A stretch of DNA of 64,000 bases from JAKASV01 sp963754845 (GTDB lineage: Bacteria; Babelota; Babeliae; Babelales; Vermiphilaceae), in NCBI GenBank assembly GCA_963754845.1, contig CAVWHE010000001.1:372001-436000 (forward strand), read 5' to 3'. Every line of letters starts with the position of its first letter. The first letter of the stretch is position 1. Below the pieces are notes generated by a model that was not told the DNA's origin, ran no database searches, and was given only the letters and a program-made list of their open reading frames with translations. A program made the translations under genes and the position numbers. Positions 17,144 to 26,023 of the stretch are shown piece after piece.

Positions 17144-17429
17144 GTCTGTGCGCGCCTCGCGCTTCCGGTAGCGCGTCCCATGACCGACGTATGGTTTGTC
17201 TTGCCCTGCAAGGCAAGCCATTAAGTCGTGTCGTGGATAACCGCGCGGGAGAGGATCCAACAGGCTGTTGGCGCCCTTGGGTGTCCAGAGGGGGGTTGGG
17301 CGTGCAACCCTCCCTTTGGCGCATGCCCGCGTAGGGCATTCTTCAGAGAGGACTCTTGCTGTTATTGCCTTTGGGGATCCAAGGGGGGTTGGGCGTGCAA
17401 CCCTCCCTTTGGTGCCGCCCGCATAGGGC
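17144..17429 (-). repeat. Direct duplication, copy B
   Basis: Second copy of 16778-17063. It runs on into an inverted 25-bp-type unit (GCATTAATTCC) near 17424, so the block mirrors the left side. Confidence 0.9.
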
Positions 17430-17659
17430 ATTAATTCCGCCCCCCGTCGTAGGGCGTTCTTCAGAGCAGACTTTTAATGCGATTGCCTTGGGGTCCAGGA
17501 AGGCTGATACAGCGTCCCCGATGCCTCTCTGGCACCCTTTTGCAGGGGAGCGTTTGAATTTACCGTCAATTGGCCTACACTTGAACGCGTGCTATCAGTG
17601 CAACGACCATCCAGGAAAATCGTTTATAAAGAGACTTTTTGACACTCGGGGGTGAAGTG

Positions 17660-19198
17660 ATGAGAAACGTTTTGATTGCGGCATGTGTGGTGTCGCTCGG
17701 TGTTCTTTCGGCGTCTGCCCTCTGTACGTACGCACATGTGCAGCCCCTTGAGTATCCCTACGCCGGACAGGTCGGCCGCTTTGCCCGCGCTGACGTCCAG
17801 CCCGGCGGTGCTCCGCGTGGTATCGGTGGCCTCATTCGCGATGGTTTTTCAAAAGCAACGTCCTTGTGGTGTTCATCGGGGATGGCAACACGGGTTGGGG
17901 TGTGTGTTGCAGCAGCTGCGACCGTTTATGGAACCTACCGCTTTGTGCGTTGGCTCGTACGTCCCAGCGATCAAAAATTCACCGACCGCTTTGAGCAGCT
18001 TCTTACGCGCATCGAAGGTTTATACGACCCCGTGGCGCTACGTCTCGATCAGACGTATGACGAACACGTGAGCGTGAGTGTCATGGTCGCTGCTGCCCCC
18101 GCCGAGGATCTTCTCCACGATCTTGCCGTCGGCAAGGCCGTGCCGTTCCAGCAGTTTATGAGTGATCTGACAACGTACACCAAAAAACTTTCACAGCAGG
18201 CGCGATCACTTGATGCGCGCATAAGGGGCCTGCCGCGTCTCGCTCGACGAAACGCCACACAGGCTGCTCTTGGTGCCAGGATGAGTGCGGCACGTGATCG
18301 TGCGCGGAATATGCTTCCTCGCCTCGTGCGTTTGCGCGAGTACATGAGTGCGCACCGCGCCTACTTCTGTCTGTGGGACAGCGCACAAGAAACACGCGAC
18401 GCCTGGGCAGAGGCAGGCATGCGCTACAGAACGAGTCTCAATCTCATAGGAGCCCGGCGTGGTGGTAATAAAGAATCAGCCGAGAGGTTTATGTGTACTT
18501 CTGACGAAGAACTTTTGGCGTTGCTTGCCCAAGCTCAGGTACCATTTGCAGCGGCCGCATATCGCCAGCAGCTCGAGCGCTCAATGACGACCCTTGCGAC
18601 TTGTCGCACGCGCCTTACAAATCTTATCATGGGACCCTCGGCAGTGCCTTATGCGCGCGGCGAGTTTATACCAATCGATCAGAATGCGCGCGCCCTTCTT
18701 GCTGAACTCGAAGTTTTTCGCGCCTACATCGTGCGTCATGAGCCCTATTTTGGACTTTACAGAGAGTATGAGAGGGTTTCCCGTGCTTACGGAACATCTC
18801 CCGAGCCGGTGAACCCTGGCGGCGACAGTCGCTACCCCCTTCTCACCTATTTGGAAGCACTGAATCGCGATTTACAAAAGCTTCAATGGGCCGTGCCAAC
18901 CAACTGCGGCAGCTATCCGATCATGCGCATTCAGGCGCTCACGCTCCTTGGCTGCCTTTCACGACGCTGCAATCTCATGAAAAGCGACACGCGCTATGCT
19001 CAGGAACTTCGTGATCGTGAAAGGGAACGCCAGTACAACGAGCTCATAGCAGCGCAACGACGCTTGGCCGACGAACAGGCGCGCACTGCAGCAGCCCAAG
19101 AGCACGCAAACACTCTCAGGGAACGTGAGCAGCGGCTTCTAAGAGAGCGGCTCGCCGGCCGCAGCAGCCATACCACTGGGATCGTTATACTCTCATGA
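17660..19198 (+). CDS. Exported/membrane protein with coiled-coil C-terminus (512 aa)
   Basis: Family not recognised. The ATG at 17660 has GGGGGTG 5 bases upstream. MRNVLIAACVVSLGVLSASA is a signal peptide. A second hydrophobic segment (GVCVAAAATVYGTYRFVRWL) at about residues 88-107 is a probable membrane anchor. The rest is soluble and helical, and the last 60 residues (DRERERQYNELIAAQRRL and onward) are an Arg/Glu-rich coiled coil. The signal-peptide/anchor/helical-tail layout resembles the proteins at 39544 and 45975-46672. Its last codons overlap the next start (ATGA), so it is co-transcribed with the PHP phosphatase; I see no functional link between the two. Confidence 0.75.
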   Translation: MRNVLIAACVVSLGVLSASALCTYAHVQPLEYPYAGQVGRFARADVQPGGAPRGIGGLIRDGFSKATSLWCSSGMATRVGVCVAAAATVYGTYRFVRWLVRPSDQKFTDRFEQLLTRIEGLYDPVALRLDQTYDEHVSVSVMVAAAPAEDLLHDLAVGKAVPFQQFMSDLTTYTKKLSQQARSLDARIRGLPRLARRNATQAALGARMSAARDRARNMLPRLVRLREYMSAHRAYFCLWDSAQETRDAWAEAGMRYRTSLNLIGARRGGNKESAERFMCTSDEELLALLAQAQVPFAAAAYRQQLERSMTTLATCRTRLTNLIMGPSAVPYARGEFIPIDQNARALLAELEVFRAYIVRHEPYFGLYREYERVSRAYGTSPEPVNPGGDSRYPLLTYLEALNRDLQKLQWAVPTNCGSYPIMRIQALTLLGCLSRRCNLMKSDTRYAQELRDRERERQYNELIAAQRRLADEQARTAAAQEHANTLREREQRLLRERLAGRSSHTTGIVILS

Positions 19199-20025
19199 CA
19201 AAGTGCTCTTTGCGTCTCGTAGATTGCCACGTTCATTCGCGTTTTTCCGGCGACTGCACCATGGAGCTTGCACCGGCCGTTGAACGTGCCGTTTCTTGCG
19301 GACTTGCCGGGATCGCGTTTACCGATCACGTCGACATCGATTATCCCGATCGCAGCTATGATTTTTCATTCGACGTGGACACAAGGGCCGAGTTCATCGA
19401 TGGTCTCAAACGCGCCTACGCCGGCGTCATCGAGATTTTTCACGGCGTCGAAATTGGCCTTCAGCCCCACGTCATTGAACAATCGCGCGCCTTCATTAAG
19501 AGGAGTGACTTTGATATCGTCATTGCCTCGCTTCACGTCATTGACCGCATGTGTCTCACCAATCGGGCGGGATTTTTTGTAGGCAAAAGTAAAGATGAAG
19601 CATATCGCCGCTACCTTGAAGAGATGCGCAACACGCTTGAGGCCTTCGGGGATTTCGACGTGGTTGGGCACATAGGCTATCTACGTCGTTACAGTCCCTA
19701 CCCGGACAACAGTCTGCGCTACGTTGATTACGGCGAACTACTTGACAAGATTCTTGCGTATGTTATTGGGCATGGCAAGGCCATCGAGCTCAACACTTCG
19801 GGCTATGCGTATCACCTTGCAAGCCCCATCCCCGACTACGATATCATCAAGCGCTACAAAGAGTTGGGGGGTACACTCGTAACGCTTGCCTCCGACGCCC
19901 ACACTGTCGATGGCATCGGTCGTGCATTCGACATGTGTACGATCAAGCTTGGCGAACTGGGATTTATGCACACAACGTGTTTCAGGCATCGCAAGCCTGA
20001 AACTGCATGTCGGTGTGCGTCATAG
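19195..20025 (+). CDS. PHP-domain phosphoesterase, histidinol-phosphatase-like
   Basis: PHP metallophosphoesterases cleave phosphate esters with three metal ions. Seen: motif I DCHVHSRFSGD at 10-20, FTDHVD near 43, GVEIG near 84, SLH near 107, GHIGY near 157 and the last metal motif SDAH near 237. Order and length (276 aa) match HisK-type histidinol-phosphatases. No other histidine-pathway gene is in the window, so the true substrate may be another phosphate ester. It starts inside the stop of the upstream gene (ATGA) and depends on its message. The C-terminal tail CFRHRKPETACRCAS is not family-typical. Confidence 0.85.
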   Translation: MTKCSLRLVDCHVHSRFSGDCTMELAPAVERAVSCGLAGIAFTDHVDIDYPDRSYDFSFDVDTRAEFIDGLKRAYAGVIEIFHGVEIGLQPHVIEQSRAFIKRSDFDIVIASLHVIDRMCLTNRAGFFVGKSKDEAYRRYLEEMRNTLEAFGDFDVVGHIGYLRRYSPYPDNSLRYVDYGELLDKILAYVIGHGKAIELNTSGYAYHLASPIPDYDIIKRYKELGGTLVTLASDAHTVDGIGRAFDMCTIKLGELGFMHTTCFRHRKPETACRCAS

Positions 20026-20274
20026 AACGGTATCGTGTGCTCATCGGGTGTACTGCACGAATCAAAAACCCGCCACGGTGCTCTTGACAGGGCGGCATAG
20101 ATCGGGCGAGACTGAGGAAGACGTGACATGGTCTTGCCGGTTTTGAAAATGAGGAGCCTCCATGGATACGTGATTGCGTTTTTTCGCTATCGTGTCGCAC
20201 GGATTGCCTTGGTCCGCTGCCTTTGTGAACTCACCGCTTTGAGCACATACCGTACCGTGAAAGGATGTGTGGCT

Positions 20275-21900
20275 ATGAAAAAAGAGTCGTGCATATGCAA
20301 AATTGTGTTAATCGCCGGCATACTCATCGGCACAGCTGTTAGTTTGCGTGCTGAAGAGGAGCGCTGTCCTGTTTCAGGGTGCGTCGTAGGACAAAGCCCT
20401 TGTCTTTGCATGGCGCAGGATCAGCTCATGCCAGGGCAGATTTATTCAACGGGGGCAAAGGTCAATTCCGTCGCCTGGTGCTGCTGTGATGATGTCTGCA
20501 TACTTGCCACCGGTGGCAACTCTCGCACAGTAAGCCCTTCTCCTGTTCCTGAGACCGTTCGTCTCTATCTTTTCAACAACGCAACGGGTGATTTTAATGA
20601 AGTTATTTCTCCTTTGAGCAATCCGTCAATACCGATAGTACATGGGGCTAATGTTAATGCGGTCGCATGGTGTTGCGTAGGTTCCAAACGGTACCTTGCT
20701 GTTGGCGGCTCTAATTTGCAATCTGGTACCAATCCAGAGCAAACTGGCGATGTGATTGTTTACGTCGTTGACTACACAACATCAGGCGGCATCACCATCT
20801 CGTGCGTAGCATCCTATACACACGGGGCACCTGTTCGCGCACTCGCATGGCTCTGTACGCCGTGTGGTACGTTCATGAGTGGTAACAATCCCTACGGCTA
20901 TCTTGCCATCGGTGGTGATCCTGCTGGAACGAGCACTACGAGTATCCGTATTCTCACGTTCGACGGATCCCAATGCCAGTTTATTTCCGCCAGCGAGATA
21001 GACATATCAACAGGGACATCCATCAACGCGCTTGACTGGTGTTGCCGTTCCGGCAAACTGCCGCTTCTAGCAGCAGGTGGAAGAACGACGTCTGATGACG
21101 ATGATGGGAAGACCATCCTGCCCACCCCTGAACCAGTAGTCCCCGGCCCCATGGAGCCACTTGATGGCCCAAAACCACCACAGGACGGAGATGATGATAC
21201 TGAAAATACGGAGGACAACGCGCCCAATTTCTTTGTTTACACTTTTGGCGTGGAACCCGGATCCAATGACCTGGGAAGATACAATTGCGTAACGCAAGGA
21301 ACATTCCCCGGCAGAAGAGTAAGGGCCGTTAAGTGGTGCTGCAGCGAGAAACTGTGCACACCATTTCCACCGCTTGCCGTCGGCGGTTGGCCATCGAAGA
21401 ATGACCCTCGCAAAAACCTTGTCGTGTACCTCATAAAGCCGCCCTTTAATGGACCCGTTGAGGTTGCCAGTACTACCGTGGATGATAACGGACTGCACAA
21501 TGTGAGGGCGCTGGCTTGGAATCCAACATGTGACTGCAATTACCTCACCTTTGCCGGAAGGTGTTCGTCTTGCAAGTGCGATGGCAACATCGTCGTCTGC
21601 AAACTTGTAAAGAACGAGCATGCGTGGGATCAGTCGCATAATGACGATAGGAAGGACGACTACAAGCTCGAGCAGGTCGCAACCACACAGTTTGCACAAA
21701 TGATCAATGCACTCGGATGGGCTGTTCAGGGACGCATTTGTTCATACTTAGGCGTCGGGGCGAATTTCCTGAGTCTTCCACCTGCTCCATTGCAGTTACC
21801 GCCAACCGTCGGCATATATCAAGCGTCATTTTGTAAGCACAACGAGCATGACGTCGATCCGTGCATGCGATCGGCAGGTATTCACGCGACCCAGGAATAA
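20275..21900 (+). CDS. Secreted Cys-rich WD-like seven-bladed propeller protein (541 aa)
   Basis: The ATG at 20275 has AAAGGA 9 bases upstream and begins a signal peptide (KIVLIAGILIGTAVS). Seven repeats carry a WD-like core, [SA]V[AK]WCC...L[AG][VTI]GG: SVAWCCCDD (about 63), AVAWCCVGS (128), ALAWLCTPC (187), ALDWCCRSG (250), AVKWCCSEK (348), ALAWNPTCD (408) and ALGWAVQGR (477). Seven units fit one complete propeller. The double Cys after Trp in most blades is unusual and suggests disulfides or metal binding in an oxidising compartment. An acidic Pro-rich loop lies between blades 4 and 5. WD-like propellers are protein-interaction platforms; a secreted host-interaction role is inference. It appears monocistronic. 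Confidence 0.8.
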   Translation: MKKESCICKIVLIAGILIGTAVSLRAEEERCPVSGCVVGQSPCLCMAQDQLMPGQIYSTGAKVNSVAWCCCDDVCILATGGNSRTVSPSPVPETVRLYLFNNATGDFNEVISPLSNPSIPIVHGANVNAVAWCCVGSKRYLAVGGSNLQSGTNPEQTGDVIVYVVDYTTSGGITISCVASYTHGAPVRALAWLCTPCGTFMSGNNPYGYLAIGGDPAGTSTTSIRILTFDGSQCQFISASEIDISTGTSINALDWCCRSGKLPLLAAGGRTTSDDDDGKTILPTPEPVVPGPMEPLDGPKPPQDGDDDTENTEDNAPNFFVYTFGVEPGSNDLGRYNCVTQGTFPGRRVRAVKWCCSEKLCTPFPPLAVGGWPSKNDPRKNLVVYLIKPPFNGPVEVASTTVDDNGLHNVRALAWNPTCDCNYLTFAGRCSSCKCDGNIVVCKLVKNEHAWDQSHNDDRKDDYKLEQVATTQFAQMINALGWAVQGRICSYLGVGANFLSLPPAPLQLPPTVGIYQASFCKHNEHDVDPCMRSAGIHATQE

Positions 21901-22029
21901 CTCACTTTGCGCCATGACACTCGTTGATGAGCGAACTGGTACAGCTCCATTACTTCTGACCACATGTGCCGCCTGTGTAACAACGGGCGGCCTGTTTTGT
22001 GAGAAAAGTGGCATTAAAAGAGGAGCACC

Positions 22030-22062
22030 AAAAAAGCCCTTCAACTTGAACAAGCTGAAGGG
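22030..22062 (-). terminator. Hairpin with T run on the minus strand
   Basis: CCCTTCA...TGAAGGG (22037-22062) forms a stable stem. On the minus strand it is followed by six T (22035-22030). No minus-strand gene enters from the right, so it may block antisense transcription or act as a bidirectional terminator for the propeller gene. Confidence 0.45.
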
Positions 22063-22070
22063 TTAGGGGG

Positions 22071-22097
22071 TGAACAATACTCTGGACGTATTGTTCA
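22071..22097. repeat. Perfect 10-bp inverted repeat
   Basis: TGAACAATAC (22071-22080) and GTATTGTTCA (22088-22097) flank a 7-nt loop, followed by TTT. It could be a plus-strand terminator of the propeller gene or an operator. Confidence 0.5.
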
Positions 22098-22204
22098 TTT
22101 AGGGACACTTCAACAGTTCCAGAAACTGATAAAAAAGTCAAATTATTTTTTGATAAAAATATCACTGCTAGACAGCTACTGCAAAGTGCTGTTACACACA
22201 TCAA

Positions 22205-22234
22205 GTGGACTTTCGAAAAGAAATGTTCTAGGAT
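22205..22234 (+). promoter_or_regulatory. Candidate promoter for the SurA-like lipoprotein
   Basis: GTGGAC (22205-22210), an 18-nt spacer and TAGGAT (22229-22234) lie about 60 bases before the start. The rest of the 21901-22295 gap shows only the two hairpins. Confidence 0.4.
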
Positions 22235-22295
22235 TGGCTCTGTCGTGCAGTTGAAAGAGTTGTTGTTTGTATAACAAAAAAAGAGGATTCTTCCT

Positions 22296-23417
22296 ATGGA
22301 TATGCGTGCCATGCGTGGTGCCGCTACTCAGTTTTCGGTGCTCATGTACGTGCTACTTTTATCATCGTGTAGTGGCTCTGAGTGGTTTTCAGGCAAAAAG
22401 GGCAAGGAATCTGCTGAGCAATCTGCGCAACCTGTTACAGCGGGTGCCAAGGAGGTGGCAAAGGACGACGTTATCCTTGCTACTATGGCCGGCAAACCCA
22501 TTCTGACTATTAAGGAGTATGACGAGCAGCTTGAGCATTTTTTAGTATCTCAGCCGCAGTTACGCCAGATGGTACCGTATATTCCCAACTTTAGGGCCGA
22601 GGTTGCACGAAGTCTCGTAAGCCAGATCGTCATAGGAAAGTTCCTCGCCGATGATGGCGTTACAACGCAAAAGCCTGAGTACAAGCGTGACCTTTCGCTA
22701 GAACTCGAACAAGCCCAGAGGCGCATAGAGGCCAAACACTTCAGGAAAATGCTCACCAAGCCGGTCGGCGCCGAAGAGCTCAAGAAGTACTACGACGAGA
22801 ACAAGGAACGTCTACCTAATGTCCTCATCTCGCGTGGCGGTGTACCTGCTGTAGGCGTATCCTTCGATAAAGAAGCCGACGCCAAGGCATTTTTAGCCAA
22901 GGCTGGCAAGAGCGCCGACGATCTCAAGAAGGCTGCCGAAGCTGCTTCGCTCACGCCGAAGATGCGTAACTTCGGGTTCGTAAATCCTCAAAGCTTTGGT
23001 ATCGACGCGGCCCTTCGCGACAAGATTCTCGCATCCAAGAAGGCGGGTGTTGAACTTATAAAGGTCAACGACAAAGCGTTCTGGGTTGTCAACATCGGCG
23101 CCAAAGAGGAAGCCAAGTACCGTGCCTTCGATGAAGTCAAAACGATGATTGAAGAGACACTGGGAGAAGCAAAGCTCGAGGAAGCGCTCAAAGCGAAGAT
23201 CGATGAGCTCAAGGCCAAGTACGATGTTAAGATCAACGAAGAACTTCTCAAGCAAGGCCAACCGGCAGCAGCGCCTATGATGCCTGGTGAGACATTCATG
23301 CCGGAAGAGGCTGAACAGGTGCCGGCAGCACCTGGTGAAGCTACCAGGCCAGCTGAAAAACCTGCAGCACCAGCGGCGGCGGCGCCAGGGGAAAAGGGAG
23401 CCGGCAAGAGTGCGTAG
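22296..23417 (+). CDS. SurA/PrsA-like periplasmic chaperone lipoprotein (373 aa)
   Basis: The ATG at 22296 has AGAGGA 8 bases upstream. The N-terminus ends in the lipobox LLLSSC (Cys at about 25), so it is probably a lipoprotein. The next part (ILATMAGKPILTIKEYDEQLEHFL, then a helical bundle with VSQIVIGKFLADDG) resembles the SurA N-terminal chaperone domain. A segment near 170-290 (AEELKKYYDENKERL, FDEVKTMIEETL) has the helical frame of a parvulin-type chaperone, but a full catalytic parvulin domain is not visible. The tail is low complexity (Pro/Ala/Glu). It probably escorts barrels to BamA. It is followed by a second SurA-like gene, so the two form a pair. Confidence 0.7.
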   Translation: MDMRAMRGAATQFSVLMYVLLLSSCSGSEWFSGKKGKESAEQSAQPVTAGAKEVAKDDVILATMAGKPILTIKEYDEQLEHFLVSQPQLRQMVPYIPNFRAEVARSLVSQIVIGKFLADDGVTTQKPEYKRDLSLELEQAQRRIEAKHFRKMLTKPVGAEELKKYYDENKERLPNVLISRGGVPAVGVSFDKEADAKAFLAKAGKSADDLKKAAEAASLTPKMRNFGFVNPQSFGIDAALRDKILASKKAGVELIKVNDKAFWVVNIGAKEEAKYRAFDEVKTMIEETLGEAKLEEALKAKIDELKAKYDVKINEELLKQGQPAAAPMMPGETFMPEEAEQVPAAPGEATRPAEKPAAPAAAAPGEKGAGKSA

Positions 23418-23558
23418 CGCTCCAGCGAACGCAATAACGTGCTCTTGAGGCATAAAAGTAGAAGGAATTTCGGGGGAAGTACGCGGTGTCTTCCCCCTCT
23501 CTTTTGGTCGCGCGCGGCTGCTTTCAGTGTGGTTGTACGCAAGGGGTTAAGGGTGAAC

Positions 23559-24461
23559 GTGGTGGTGTATCGGTACATGCTCGGTTGCGTCGTAGCGTTG
23601 ACGTGCTGCTGCTCCTTTCTTGTGTTCTGTGACGTTCATGAGTCAACTGCGTTGCCCCATGACGACGGTCTTTACACGATCGATGGCCTCAAGGCCATTG
23701 TTTTTGGCGATGATGCGGTCGATATCATAACCCTGTCTGATGTCACGCGACCGTCGCTTGATGGAACGATGCGTACACTCGATGACTTGGTTTTTGAGAA
23801 ACTCATCTATCAGGACGCGGCAAAATATAGGATGTTGCCGGCTCCCGACGCCATTGACAGGCATCTTAAGGCCGTTCAACGCGAACACAATCTGAGTCTT
23901 GAGGAGCTCAAAAATATTTTTTCGGCTTCCGGGTATACCTACGAAGAAGGGCGCGAGCAGTTCGGCACCATCACAGCCGTGGCTACCATGATCGATTTCC
24001 GCATACGCTCACGTCTCATTGTGCCCGAGAAGGCCATCATTGCCTATTATGAGCAGCACCCGATCATGAAAGAAGAATGTTACGAGCTTGCGCACGCCGT
24101 TGTCGCGTGCCCATCGAACATCGATCAGAAGACCTTTGAACGCTTGCTTGCCTCTCTCGTCGAAACCGGCACAGGTGATCTTGACGTTTCATGGAGTTCG
24201 CCCTTTTGGGTTCTCAAGAGCGAACTTGCCCAAGAAAGGCAGTTCCTTACAACGCTCAATGTCGGCTCGATAACGATCGTTGGAGAATCGGCAGCCGGTG
24301 TCGAACTTCTGTGCATGAAAAGCAAAAAGCCTGAGCAGCTTACGCCCCTTGCAGAGCGCTATCAGGAAATTACTGATATCCTTAAACGTCCAAAATACGA
24401 TGAACTTCTACAAAATTACAAAAACGAGCTCTACGCCGCCGCCGGCATCGTATATTTTTGA
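23559..24461 (+). CDS. Second SurA-like exported chaperone (300 aa)
   Basis: The GTG at 23559 (AAGGG 5-6 bases upstream) gives MNVVVYRYMLGCVVALTCCC, a signal peptide; the in-frame extension upstream has no ribosome-binding site. After it, a degenerate SurA-N-like region (LDDLVFEKLIYQDAAKY, IDRHLKAVQREH, SLEELKNIFSASG) runs to about 160. It is followed by the typical chaperone helix IPEKAI-like (VPEKAIIAYYEQHPIM) and a parvulin-like remnant ending EITDILKRPKYDELLQNYKN. It lies 140 bases after the first SurA-like gene. The role is presumably outer-membrane protein folding; whether it has isomerase activity is unclear. Confidence 0.65.
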   Translation: MVVYRYMLGCVVALTCCCSFLVFCDVHESTALPHDDGLYTIDGLKAIVFGDDAVDIITLSDVTRPSLDGTMRTLDDLVFEKLIYQDAAKYRMLPAPDAIDRHLKAVQREHNLSLEELKNIFSASGYTYEEGREQFGTITAVATMIDFRIRSRLIVPEKAIIAYYEQHPIMKEECYELAHAVVACPSNIDQKTFERLLASLVETGTGDLDVSWSSPFWVLKSELAQERQFLTTLNVGSITIVGESAAGVELLCMKSKKPEQLTPLAERYQEITDILKRPKYDELLQNYKNELYAAAGIVYF

Positions 24462-24591
24462 AGAAAAGACCTTGCACGCACACACTGGTTGCGATAGACA
24501 AATGGCCGATTCCTTGGTGAAATTTGCCTTTTTGCAACCTTCCCAAAAGGTCAAAAAACTGTATGATTGTTCTGCGCCAAGTGTACCTTGG

Positions 24592-24683
24592 GGAGAGATG
24601 GCTGAGTGGTCGAAAGCGACCGCCTCGAAAGCGGTTATTCCGTGAAAACGGAATCGTGGGTTCGAATCCCACTCTCTCCTCCA
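24592..24683 (+). tRNA. tRNA-Ser (anticodon CGA)
   Basis: A full class II cloverleaf of 92 nt including the encoded CCA. The acceptor stem pairs GGAGAGA with TCTCTCC, the anticodon loop is CTCGAAA with anticodon CGA (reads UCG), the long variable arm pairs ATTCCG with CGGAAT, and the T-loop is GGTTCGAATCC. The discriminator base is T at 24680, whereas bacterial tRNA-Ser normally has G73. A T-rich run follows directly (from 24686) and probably terminates transcription. A TATGAT -10-like box lies at 24562-24567. Confidence 0.95.
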
Positions 24684-24760
24684 GATTTTTTTGTTTTGTA
24701 CTACGTTTGCACATTACGGGGTTGACGTCAAAGAATGAGGCATGAGGGCCCGGATACGGT

Positions 24761-25999
24761 ATGATGATACAAGCAAGGGGTGTTGTTGCTCTTGTAGTGT
24801 GTGCGCTCGTGAGTTGTTCGAGCGTGGCGATGGTATTCGACAACCGATTTTTGCCCCTTTTTCAGCGGCCATGGATTGCTCCTGACAACGGTCGCTCTTT
24901 TGTGTCGAGCACTGTGTTTGCGGTAACTACGAGCACCGCTTATGATCGTTTCTCGCAGGAGTGTCCTCTGCCGAGAATCTTCGGCGAGTACGATCTCGGC
25001 ATGCTTGCGCTGGCTATGGTCGATCTCGGATATCCCGATCCTTTTAAAACCGAGTGGCAAGGTGCCCGCATTCCATGGTTTGTTAACGGTAAATTTCAGG
25101 GCCAGGGTGTCGATATATGCTGGCAACAGCAACTCAGTCGTCACGTAGCAATCGGCGCCAGCTTCATGGCGATGCGTCTTGTCTCGTGGTATGATTTTTC
25201 CCTTAAGGGGCGAAGTGATGTCGACCTTGTCCTCAAGCCTAACGATCAAGCAGAACTTGAAAGGGCACGTCTCTGTATCCATGAAAAGCTAGGCCTGTGC
25301 AGCGATGTAGCGCGTCAACGCGGCATAGGAGACATTGATGCGTACGTGCGCTTTGGTGGTCATTGGGACTATTGTCATAAGTTTCGTACCATACAATCGG
25401 GACTCCGTCTGGGGATTCTTATGCCTACGGCGCGAGCACGCGATGTTCACTACCCCTCATGGATCCCCCTGGGAGGCGACGGGCACTGGGGCTTGTACGC
25501 CATGATCGACGCTCTCTTTGAGCTCAAGGAGGATATAAAAGTTGGTTGCTTGATGCGAGCAAGCAAAAGATGGGCGCGCACACTCTGCCGCCGCGTGCCT
25601 GTACGGTGCGAGCCCACTATTTTTGGCGCTCTGGAAACGCCGGTTTCGATCAATCCGGGCGCAACACTCGTAGCCGCGCCGCATTGCACTTTTGAATGCC
25701 TCCGCGACGGGCTTGGGCTCAGGGTCATGTATACACTTGTTAAACATTTCGAAGATGCCTGGATTGTACAACGACCGCAGACTGCACCGTTTCATACGTG
25801 TTCACTGGAATCAACGACTGAATGGGCATCAGAGTACTTCTCACTCAATATTTTTTATGACATAAGCAAGATACGCACCGAGGCCCGCGCTCTGTGCCCG
25901 ATCGTAAGTTTCTGCTGGGACATTCCGTTCGCTATGTGGGTTTCGAATAATTCTGCAAAAACGAATCGAGTCTCCCTTGGTGTCGAACTTTCCTTCTAG
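24761..25999 (+). CDS. Putative outer-membrane beta-barrel protein (412 aa)
   Basis: No named family is recognised. The N-terminus (GVVALVVCALVSCSSVAM) is a signal peptide, with a possible lipobox Cys. The body has alternating aromatic/hydrophobic strands (SVTF-like, FGGHWDY, LRLGILMPT, WGLYAMIDALFELKEDIKVG), and the protein ends VSLGVELSF, a typical barrel C-terminus. It resembles the 530-aa protein at 5239 in style, including Cys content and a final SF. The first ATG is kept as start; the ribosome-binding site is weak (GAGGG at 12 bases), and the next codon is also ATG. It precedes mreB by 24 bases and may share its transcript. Confidence 0.65.
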   Translation: MMIQARGVVALVVCALVSCSSVAMVFDNRFLPLFQRPWIAPDNGRSFVSSTVFAVTTSTAYDRFSQECPLPRIFGEYDLGMLALAMVDLGYPDPFKTEWQGARIPWFVNGKFQGQGVDICWQQQLSRHVAIGASFMAMRLVSWYDFSLKGRSDVDLVLKPNDQAELERARLCIHEKLGLCSDVARQRGIGDIDAYVRFGGHWDYCHKFRTIQSGLRLGILMPTARARDVHYPSWIPLGGDGHWGLYAMIDALFELKEDIKVGCLMRASKRWARTLCRRVPVRCEPTIFGALETPVSINPGATLVAAPHCTFECLRDGLGLRVMYTLVKHFEDAWIVQRPQTAPFHTCSLESTTEWASEYFSLNIFYDISKIRTEARALCPIVSFCWDIPFAMWVSNNSAKTNRVSLGVELSF

Positions 26000-26023
26000 T
26001 TTTTTGATGCACGGGTGCCCATC

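Larger units (their letters stand above)
15561..17659. other. 2.1-kb non-coding repeat block
   Basis: No gene is supported. The block holds degenerate and exact copies of one basic motif (hairpin GGGAGGGTTG/CAACCCCCC, then TTGGATCCCC and GCAATAACAGCAAGAG) on both strands. In order it contains a degenerate unit near 15655-15700, 25-bp repeats, 108-bp repeats, the arms and spacer of a 266-bp inverted repeat, and a 286-bp direct duplication. Degenerate units follow near 17090-17135 and 17475-17510. Long frames of 225 and 228 codons exist only because 108 is a multiple of three. DnaA-box-like TTATCCACG (one base from TTATCCACA) occurs at 16315-16323 and inverted at 16866-16874 and 17232-17240. 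Confidence 0.85.

Noticed and set aside
15767..17431. Long frames of 225, 181 and 228 codons in the repeat block
   Set aside because: They are translations of 108-bp tandem units and inverted copies, occur on both strands, have no ribosome-binding sites and no domain.
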